A DNA stretch of 6,077 nucleotides from Syntrophobacter sp. SbD2 (GTDB taxonomy: Bacteria > Desulfobacterota > Syntrophobacteria > Syntrophobacterales > Syntrophobacteraceae): assembly GCA_900290385.1 (NCBI GenBank), contig OMSV01000175.1:1-6077 (forward strand), given 5' to 3'. Under the pieces are notes generated by a model. It saw only the letters and a program-made list of their open reading frames with translations, was not told the origin of the DNA and did not search any database. A program made the translations under genes and the position numbers. Each line of letters starts with the position of its first letter. Positions within the stretch are counted from its first letter, which is position 1. This document shows positions 1 through 4,728 of the stretch, in pieces.

Positions 1-2
1 AT

Positions 3-1323
3 TTTAACGGACTGGTGCGCCACTACTATCTGAGACAGGGGCCTCGATTTGCCGAGGTCAGGGTAAATCTAGTAGACAAAAAGCGAAGAGAATACCAGAG
101 CCACGCCCTTACACTCCGGATCAGAAGCGATCTGCAGGCCGTAGCACTAAGGCACGGGGCAAACATAAAGATAGTCGAGGTCCCCCCGGGGCCCCCCGTT
201 ATTGCTACCATTGTGGCCGAGATTCACGGCAGCCTGGGCGAACCTTACGAGCAAATAACCGAATCGGCAAAGATTGTGCGGCATCTCATGGAGGGAACAC
301 CCGGAATAGTGGATGTGGACGATACCCTGGTTGCCCCTCAGCAAAAAATCACCTTCAAGATTGACCGGGCAAAGGCCGCGCTAAACGGTATATCCGGGCA
401 GCAGATTGCGGAAGCCCTTCAAGGCACGGTCCTGGGAGCGAGTCCGAGTTCGCTCCGGGTTGATAACGAAGTCCACCCGGTCAATATCCAGCTTCGCCTG
501 CCAAGGGAGGGCCGAGCTCTCCAGGCAGATCTGAAGCAGGTGATGATCAGCGGAAGCAATGGCGAGAGAGTGTTCTTGGCGGAGTTGGGGACATTTGCAG
601 ATGAGACCATCGACCAACCCATCTATCATAAGAACCTCAACCCCGTCGTCTACGTTTTCGGCGAGACGGCGGGCATCCCTCCCCCGGACGCCGTGCTCAC
701 CCTCGCCGGCAAAGTAGAGCATTCCCCGGAGCTAAAAGGCGTAAATGTGATCTGGTCGGGAGAAAGAATGGGACATCACGCTCCGGGTTTTCCGCGACCT
801 CGGCATAGCGTTCGGAATAGCGGTCCTGGGGATTTACGTCCTGCTGCTGTACCAGACCCGGAGTTATCTCCTTCCGGCCATCCAACTCATCGCCCTGCCC
901 CTCTCGGTAATAGGCATCCTGCCTGGTTTTTGGCTCCTTAACCTCATCGCAGGTCAGCCGGTCGGCGAATGGGGTAACCCGGTCTATTTCACCGCGACGG
1001 CTATGATCGGCATGATCGCACTTTCGGGCATCGCCACGAGAAACGCGATCCTGCTGATTGAGTTCGTTGAGGAACGAAAAAGAGAGGGAAAACCCATCAA
1101 GCGATCGTTGATCGAAGCCGGGGCGCTTAGAACAAGGCCGATATTCTTGACCTCTTTTGCTGCAATGCTGGCTGCATGGCCGATCACCCTCGATCCGATC
1201 TTTTCCGGCCTTGCCTGGGCGTTGATCTTCGGTATAGCGGTTTCGACTTTCTTCACACTTATGGTAGTGCCGGTTGTCTACTACATGGCTTATGCAGACA
1301 AAGGAAATGGGGAGAAAGCATAA
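3..1323 (+). pseudogene. RND efflux pump (CusA/AcrB superfamily), 5'-partial and frameshifted
   Basis: Inner-membrane proton-driven efflux pump of the RND superfamily, C-terminal half only; the frame is already open at base 3, so the gene begins left of the window. The first part (to about 764) is periplasmic porter/docking domain, with family-like stretches PPGPPV, GTPGIVDVD, DRAKAALNGISGQQIAEAL and HKNLNPVVYVFGE. The reading frame then shifts: from 766 it continues as EWDITLRVFRDLGIAFG, followed by hydrophobic segments matching the last RND membrane helices, including MIALSGIATRNAILLIEF, RTRPIFLTSFAAM and VSTFFTLMVVPVVYY, ending at TAA 1321-1323. The shift coincides with a tandem AGAA AGAA at 761-768; removing one copy restores the expected W-S-G-E-W-D-I-T. 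A GTG at 15 could be called as a start, but homology continues upstream of it. The gene is probably non-functional unless the shift is a sequence error. The exported substrate (Cu/Ag/other metal, or organic) cannot be decided. Confidence 0.88.
761..768 (+). repeat. 4-bp tandem duplication (AGAA x2) causing the RND frameshift
   Basis: Two adjacent AGAA units. Upstream codons read in one frame up to W-S-G-E, and the conserved E-W-D-I-T-L continues one base out of phase. Deleting one 4-bp unit gives a continuous W-S-G-E-W-D-I-T, which fits RND homologues better than removing a single base. Slipped-strand replication is the likely cause. Confidence 0.6.
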
Positions 1324-1431
1324 TGCGCAGAGCAACGGCAGGCCCTGAGGGTGGCCGTTCGTCGGCTCGTTCACCTTTGGCCGGGAAGATAGCAATTATA
1401 CGCACCGCCCCCGATTGTTTTCGGCATTCAT

Positions 1432-1767
1432 TCATTTAATAAGATCGACACCTACAAGCGGCTCCAACTTGGCAAGCGCCTTATGAAACTCGACCATAGA
1501 TTCGTAATATTTGAGTTGGTATTCGAGAAGGGACATTGAGGCGTCTATCAGTTTGAGGAAATCGATTTTCCCGGCCTGGTAGTTGGCTATTGCGGAGTTA
1601 AGAGCCAGGTTTGACTGGGGAACTATAGCAGATCCATAGAGATTGGCGAGCTTTTCGGAAGCCTTCAGGCCGAGTTTGCCAGGAAAAGGAATTTCCTGCT
1701 CGACGCCGTAGGTGCGGGCTGAGCACGGGTCCCCCTTCATGAGTGTCGGAGGCATCACGTTCCCCAT
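1432..1767 (-). pseudogene. TolC-family outer-membrane efflux protein, internally deleted remnant
   Basis: Outer-membrane channel component of a tripartite efflux system. The 111-codon frame carries two TolC-family signatures that are normally far apart. Near the N-terminus is GVEQEIPFPGKLGLKA (residues about 21-36), usually found just before the first long coiled-coil hairpin. From about residue 37 come SEKLANLYGSAIVPQ and NYQAGKIDFLKLIDA, then YYESMVEFHKALAKLEPLVG, which form the end of the second hairpin and the C-terminus. Family members usually have well over 200 residues between these blocks, so the middle has been deleted in frame, with the junction near 1654-1667. There is no signal peptide, and no ribosome-binding site before the ATG at 1767; the frame is closed by TGA at about 1811. 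It converges on the RND fragment, 108 bp away. It cannot form a channel and is best read as a remnant. Confidence 0.8.
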
Positions 1768-2033
1768 GGTGCTGTATGCAGATTTCTCTGTCCGAGAACG
1801 TCTTGTCTGTCAAGAGGGATAAACGGAGCTTTTCGACGCTTTTGATTCATCAAGAGTTCGAGCAGAGGAATTGAAAAATTGGCGGGGATGAAGCCATCTG
1901 AGTCAGTCCATTGCCGATGAACAAAGCTATTCCACGCCTTGCAAACTTCGTCGCCTTGCGGAAGTGAACCGATGGGAGCTTCCGAGCGTATATGGGTGTT
2001 GATCTTGACTCCCACCCCGCCGCAGGCAAAAAC
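1768..2033 (-). other. Region without recognisable gene between TolC remnant and FlgT-like ORF
   Basis: The minus strand has an 86-codon open frame (GTG at 2015 to 1755) with stretches such as SEAPIGSLPQGDEVCKAWNS and DGFIPANFSIPLLELL. I recognise no family in it. It overlaps the TolC remnant in another frame and has no clear ribosome-binding site. It shares the frame of the upstream FlgT-like ORF, separated only by that gene's TAG. The lost N-terminal part of the TolC gene would be expected here, but no TolC-like sequence is visible in any frame. It may be unrelated DNA brought in with the rearrangement. Confidence 0.3.
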
Positions 2034-2354
2034 CTACTTTAATTCCACCATGTAATTAACTTTAGCTGCGCCGGACACTATCTTTGCCAGCGCCATATGT
2101 TCGTCCACGATCTCCGTGATCTTCACTACGCCTGTTTCTTCTCGCTTGAAGTGTGGCGCCGGGGATTTCGCCGGATTCGGGTTGGGAACCTTTACAAATT
2201 TGACAACGGCAAACTCCTGGCCGACTTTGGCCCCCTCACTGCTGCCAATGCACAGATAGACAGTATCCCCGGTCACATCGAGGATCTGGCCCCTCATAAT
2301 GTACTTGTGACCTGCCGATTCCAATTTCAAGTCTTTGACCGAAGGGAACCTCAT
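2034..2354 (-). CDS. Conserved FlgT C-terminal-like domain protein, probably N-terminally interrupted
   Basis: About 106 residues from the internal ATG at 2354. The core GQILDVTGDTVYLCIGSSEG followed by AKVGQEFAVVKF, then TGVVKITEIVDEHMALAKIV, resembles the small beta-barrel domain seen at the C-terminus of FlgT-like and related envelope proteins (a repeated 'G-x-V/I-x-x-V-x-G-x-x-V-Y-L-x-x-G-x-x-x-G-x-K-V-G-Q-x-x-x-V' pattern). It ends VELK, TAG at 2036-2034. The frame is open upstream to a TGA at 2402-2400, adding 15 residues (KLDLIIHEATHEYKE) that look like part of the protein. Beyond the TGA it continues in frame to an ATG at 2435 preceded by GGGAG. The 2354 ATG has a poorly placed AAGGA only 1 nt away, so the natural start is doubtful. 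No signal peptide is visible. Role in the metal locus is unknown; assignment to FlgT rests on recalled pattern only. Confidence 0.55.
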   Translation of the reverse strand: MRFPSVKDLKLESAGHKYIMRGQILDVTGDTVYLCIGSSEGAKVGQEFAVVKFVKVPNPNPAKSPAPHFKREETGVVKITEIVDEHMALAKIVSGAAKVNYMVELK

Positions 2355-2399
2355 TTCCTTGTATTCGTGAGTGGCTTCATGGATGATAAGATCCAGTTT

Positions 2400-2435
2400 T
2401 CAGAAAAGGGTATGGTCGTGATTCAAGCCTGCCAT
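2400..2435 (-). other. Possible 5' end of the FlgT-like gene, ending in in-frame TGA
   Basis: On the minus strand, ATG at 2435 follows GGGAG (3-nt spacing, short). It encodes MAGLNHDHTLF, then TGA at 2402-2400, and the same frame continues without gap into the FlgT-like domain. A TAG lies in frame just upstream of the ATG. Either one point mutation has interrupted a short-leader gene, or this is the junction of a truncated longer gene. There is no convincing SECIS after the TGA: the nearest hairpin, TGGAT/ATCCA, is too close and its loop lacks GG. Confidence 0.35.
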
Positions 2436-2707
2436 TGTCTCCCACTATTTTAATAAGCAGTATCCGGGCCAGGTTGCAGAACTCGCAACTTAAGACTGTA
2501 AGGGCTTGTAATGATGTATTAAAGTACCTATTGTCGTACTTGCGGGGATTGTTCTCCGGAAACCTGGTTGAAAGAAATTTTCAACGAACGGGCAAAAGAC
2601 TTCCATTGCTTATATTATAAGGCATAACGCTGGACTCTTGGCCCTCATCGGATGAAGCTGGCAGGGCCGGCTCAAAGCATTGGCCGGCAACGGACCCAAA
2701 GGCAGAG
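2436..2707. other. Intergenic region with three short dyads and a GCCGGC pair
   Basis: No credible gene is seen on either strand. Short inverted repeats are present: AGGTTGC/GCAACTT at 2471-2491 (one G-T pair), AAGTAC/GTACTT at 2522-2541, and GTTGAAA/TTTCAAC at 2567-2585 (7 bp perfect, 5-nt loop). GCCGGC occurs twice, at 2666-2671 and 2683-2688. None is followed by a T-run, so they are not standard terminators. They may be operators for divergent transcription or chance. The last approximately 20 bases begin the homology shared with 4611-4632. Confidence 0.35.
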
Positions 2708-2788
2708 TTGAAAGAAGCCCAAGGAATTGTTTTAATTGCGATTCTATTTGCGAGACAGTTTCCGTCCTTACATCTTGAAGCGAGGTAA
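2708..2788 (+). pseudogene. Degenerate copy of the small membrane sORF found before the adaptor gene
   Basis: A TTG-started 26-codon frame, L-K-E-A-Q then GIVLIAILFARQFPSLHLEAR, ending TAA 2786-2788. It aligns without gaps over 78 nt to the intact sORF at 4633 (13 mismatches by my count). The ribosome-binding site AAAGG with 5-nt spacing is also conserved (2698-2702). Nearly all differences change the amino acid. Arg and Gln now interrupt the hydrophobic segment (A-R-Q versus A-G-L), so it has probably lost function. Homology stops at GCGAGG, just before the AGGAGG that serves the adaptor gene in the other copy; the adaptor itself is absent here and a methyltransferase gene follows instead. 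Confidence 0.6.
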
Positions 2789-2853
2789 TATCTATTATTG
2801 CCCAATTTTGAGGACCAAGATTAGTGACAATTGAACAAAAATATACTCCCAAT

Positions 2854-2862
2854 GGGGGGTGA
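2854..2862 (+). promoter_or_regulatory. Ribosome-binding site of the methyltransferase
   Basis: GGGGGGTGA matches the extended anti-Shine-Dalgarno complement AGGAGGTGA except at two positions, and lies about 6 nt (measured from the G core) before ATG 2866. It fixes the start codon. A TATACT at 2842-2847 could be a -10 box, but no good -35 at proper spacing is seen. Confidence 0.7.
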
Positions 2863-2865
2863 GTA

Positions 2866-3615
2866 ATGAAAAACGGATTCACGGATGAAGATAGAAAAAA
2901 GATAGAAGATGGCATTCGGCAAAGATACGCAAAAGCCGCCCAAAGCCCCAAGGGCCACTTTCGCTATCCCACCGGGAAAGCGGGCCTTGAGGCGTTGGGC
3001 TATGACCGCAGTATTTTAAGAATCCTGCCGGATGAAGTATTGGCCTCCTACTGCGGCGTAGGACAACCGTTTATTTTGGATCAAATCAACCCGGGCGAGT
3101 CGGTGCTGGATGTTGGTTGCGGTGCTGGTGTCGATACGATCATCGCCGGCATAATGGTTGGGCCTCAAGGAAAAACAGTCGGCATAGACTTGGTGCCTGA
3201 GATGGTGCAACGAGCAAAACAAAATCTTCAAATTACACAGCTTCATAATGTGAGTTTTGAGTTGGGTTCAGGAGAAAATCTGCCTTTTGCGAGTGAGGGC
3301 TTCGATTGTGTGATTTCCAATGGAGCCTATAACCTCATTCCAGATAAAGCCAAGGCATTGCAAGAGGCTTTTAGAGTTTTAAAGCATGCCGGAAGATTTA
3401 TGATCGCGGATCAAGTTCTCAGTGGGGGATTGCCTTCCAATCCTATGGAAATGGTAAAGACGTGGGCCAAGTGACAAGGCTGCGCCATACCGGGAATGGA
3501 TTCCCTGGCTATGATGAAGCAAGCTGGTTTTGTGCGTTGTGAATTGGTAGCGGAAACCGGCTTTAATAGTTCACCTGTTACAAAGGGCGTTTTATTTAGG
3601 GCCTACAAGGGCTAA
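2866..3615 (+). CDS. ArsM-type SAM-dependent methyltransferase, candidate selenoprotein (TGA = Sec203)
   Basis: Likely cytoplasmic methyltransferase using S-adenosylmethionine, most like arsenite methyltransferases, 249 residues if TGA 3472-3474 is read as Sec. Seen: ASYCGVGQPF (Cys63) just before motif I VLDVGCGAGVD (80-90); the acidic V-G-I-D at 105-108; SNGAYNLIPDK (151-161, the family's 'SNCVINLxPDK' position); EAFRVLKHAGRFMIAD (167-182). The frame up to TGA ends MVKTWAK. In ArsM relatives the next residues are a conserved Cys in a C-x-G-A-L/I context followed by an E/D-x-L-x-x-x-x-x-A-G-F helix. Here the codons after TGA give QGCAIPGMDSLAMMKQAGF, continuing to ETGFNSSPVTKGVLFRA and TAA 3613-3615. 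The stop thus replaces the catalytic Cys and nothing else is lost. A hairpin fitting a bacterial SECIS follows. U-Q-G-C is a UxxC redox-type pair. Without Sec decoding the product would be a 202-residue truncation. Substrate (As, Se, Te or other) is inferred, not shown. Confidence 0.85.
3472..3513 (+). promoter_or_regulatory. UGA Sec codon with putative bacterial SECIS hairpin
   Basis: TGA at 3472-3474, then a stem-loop at 3486-3513. Lower stem CATA (3486-3489) pairs with TATG (3510-3513); CC (3490-3491) pairs with GG (3507-3508); upper stem GGGAA (3492-3496) pairs with TTCCC (3501-3505). C3509 and T3506 are bulged, and the tetraloop is TGGA (3497-3500). The loop begins 22 nt after the TGA, inside the range known for bacterial SECIS elements (roughly 16-37 nt), and it contains GG as those loops typically do. 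This would recruit SelB with Sec-tRNA. The element lies within coding sequence, as is normal in bacteria. Confidence 0.72.
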
Positions 3616-3713
3616 GGGGCTCAATCCATCCATTGACCACGCCATAAGGGCCTTGCAAAAGGGCAAGACCTGTTCTCTCTCGTTTGAATGTTAAAAGAGA
3701 AGGCCATTAGTCT

Positions 3714-4358
3714 ATGAAACAATCCACGGGATGTGATGACTTTTGTATATGCGCAAACGGTCGCGTGGAAGATACCAGCCGCGCTCGAAGGCTCGAATAT
3801 TTAACGGTTGGCTGGAACCTTATCGAGGCGGGCGTTGCTCTTGGAGCTGGAATTGTTGCCGGAAGCATTGCGCTTATCGGATTTGGTGTTGACACCCTGA
3901 TCGAAATCTTGTCGTCCCTGATTCTGTTATGGCGTTTGTTGTCCATCCATCCCGATGAACAGCGCGAACGGATTGCCCTTAAGCTTGTGGGCGTCTGTTT
4001 CTTGCTGTTGGCCGCTTACATAGGGTATGAAGCCGTTTCCTCATTCGCCCTTAACAAGCCACCGGAGGCAAGCTTTGCCGGGATAGCAGTGGCCATTCTC
4101 GCGCTGGTTGTCATGCCCCTGCTGGCTCGCGCTAAACGGCGCGCTGCCAGCCGTCTGAACAGTGCGGCGCTTTCCGCCGACTCCCGTCAGAGTTCCCTTT
4201 GCGCCTATCTTTCTGCCATATTGTTGGGTGGGCTGGCCCTGAACGCTGCGTTTAGCTGGTGGTGGGCCGATCCGGTCGCCGCCCTCATTATGCTTCCGAT
4301 CATCATGAAAGAAGGATTGGAAGCCCTGCGCGGCGAAGTTTGCGCGGATTGTCATTAA
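3714..4358 (+). CDS. CDF-like cation efflux transporter, membrane domain only
   Basis: Inner-membrane divalent cation exporter-like protein, 214 residues. Hydrophobic segments are visible at about 30-50, 52-76, 88-112, 119-138, 162-180 and 186-205, giving about six membrane helices. Helix 2 holds GFGVDTLIEILSS with Asp60 and Glu64 placed like the CDF DxxxD/HxxxD metal site; Asp156 (SADSRQSSLCAYLS) and Asp186 (WADPVAAL) are also family-like. The cytoplasmic C-terminal ferredoxin-like domain of classical CDF proteins is missing, as in the short 'cation transporter' (TMEM163-like) group. The N-terminus is Cys-rich (Cys7, Cys11, Cys13) and the C-terminus ends VCADCH, which could capture soft metals. 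AGAAGG lies 12 nt before the ATG. It follows the methyltransferase by 98 bp in the same direction and could be co-transcribed. The metal cannot be named from sequence. Confidence 0.85.
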   Translation: MKQSTGCDDFCICANGRVEDTSRARRLEYLTVGWNLIEAGVALGAGIVAGSIALIGFGVDTLIEILSSLILLWRLLSIHPDEQRERIALKLVGVCFLLLAAYIGYEAVSSFALNKPPEASFAGIAVAILALVVMPLLARAKRRAASRLNSAALSADSRQSSLCAYLSAILLGGLALNAAFSWWWADPVAALIMLPIIMKEGLEALRGEVCADCH

Positions 4359-4547
4359 ACAAGGGTTCTCATCGTGCCCGGCGGAGTGTAGGCGAGTTCG
4401 CAGAAAACACTGCTTCGCATCGTGTCTTCGCCGGTCCGAAGGTGGGATGGGTAAATATTCCAGCGAAGGAGACAACTTTTTTATGCTAGGTTTGCCGATA
4501 GGCTTGCAAAGGACGCGAACGCCCCGACCAGGTACATAATTCGCGCG
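4359..4547. other. Intergenic region, no gene recognised
   Basis: An 18-codon frame (ATG 4483, MLGLPIGLQRTRTPRPGT, TAA) follows AAGGAG at about 12 nt, but has no other support. A weak dyad, GCAG/CTGC, lies near 4396-4411. No promoter can be assigned with confidence. Confidence 0.3.
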
Positions 4548-4573
4548 GGGGAACCAAGAATCTGTGGTTCCCC
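4548..4573 (+). terminator. Hairpin, possible terminator before the sORF-adaptor operon
   Basis: GGGGAACCA (4548-4556) and TGGTTCCCC (4565-4573) form a perfect 9-bp stem with an 8-nt loop. It is followed by TTTGATT, a weak T-tract, so termination may be inefficient. It would separate the CDF transcript from the downstream sORF-adaptor genes. The symmetric stem could also be a regulator site. Confidence 0.5.
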
Positions 4574-4632
4574 TTTGATTCCCCCCAAGTCTGTAGATAT
4601 AGGCCCAGTGCTACGGGGACGCAAAGGTAGAC

Positions 4633-4728
4633 TTGAAAGAAATCCTAGCATTTGTTTTAATTGCCTTTATATTTGCGGGACTGTTCCCGTCCTTTTATCT
4701 TGAAGCGAGGAGGAATTCCGCCAGATGA
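4633..4728 (+). CDS. Small single-span membrane protein (31 aa) coupled to the adaptor gene
   Basis: A TTG start is preceded by AAAGG with 5-nt spacing (4623-4627). The product reads L-K-E-I then LAFVLIAFIFAGLFPSFYLE and ARRNSAR: a short N-terminus, one hydrophobic span of about 17 residues, then a positively charged tail, predicting a small inner-membrane peptide. Its TGA (4726-4728) overlaps the adaptor's ATG (4725-4727) as ATGA, and the adaptor's AGGAGG lies inside this sORF; translational coupling is likely. The second, degraded copy at 2708, with the same start codon, RBS and spacing, shows the unit is a recurring piece of this locus. I know of no named family. It might be a pump accessory peptide or a translated leader. 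The non-ATG start makes it easy to miss. Confidence 0.55.
   Translation: MKEILAFVLIAFIFAGLFPSFYLEARRNSAR
4708..4713 (+). promoter_or_regulatory. Ribosome-binding site of the adaptor gene
   Basis: AGGAGG, 11 nt before ATG 4725 (longer than usual spacing), placed within the 3' end of the sORF. Translation of the sORF may be needed for, or may assist, adaptor initiation. Confidence 0.6.

Noticed and set aside
697..1395. Long minus-strand frame of 232 codons opposite the RND gene
   Set aside because: It lies antisense to clearly homologous RND coding sequence, its product is rich in Arg, Asp and Gly with no recognisable family, and it spans the RND frameshift; a shadow frame.
1323..1439. 38-codon frame starting at ATG overlapping the RND stop (TAATG)
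   Set aside because: The product (MRRATAGPEGGRSSARSPLA...) has no recognisable feature and runs into the TolC remnant's end; the overlap alone is not enough.
2385..2400. TGGAT/ATCCA hairpin after the TGA of the FlgT-like gene as a second SECIS
   Set aside because: The loop starts only about 10 nt after the TGA and lacks G residues, outside the bacterial SECIS pattern.
2866..3474. Methyltransferase as a simple pseudogene with a nonsense mutation
   Set aside because: Cannot be fully excluded, but the TGA falls exactly at the conserved Cys, the remaining 46 codons are intact and family-like, and a hairpin of the right spacing and loop follows; random nonsense would not predict these.
3640..3700. 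Possible terminator between the methyltransferase and CDF genes (CTTGC/GCAAG and TTCTCT/AGAGAA dyads)
   Set aside because: Stems are only 5-6 bp, one has a 17-nt loop, and no T-run follows.
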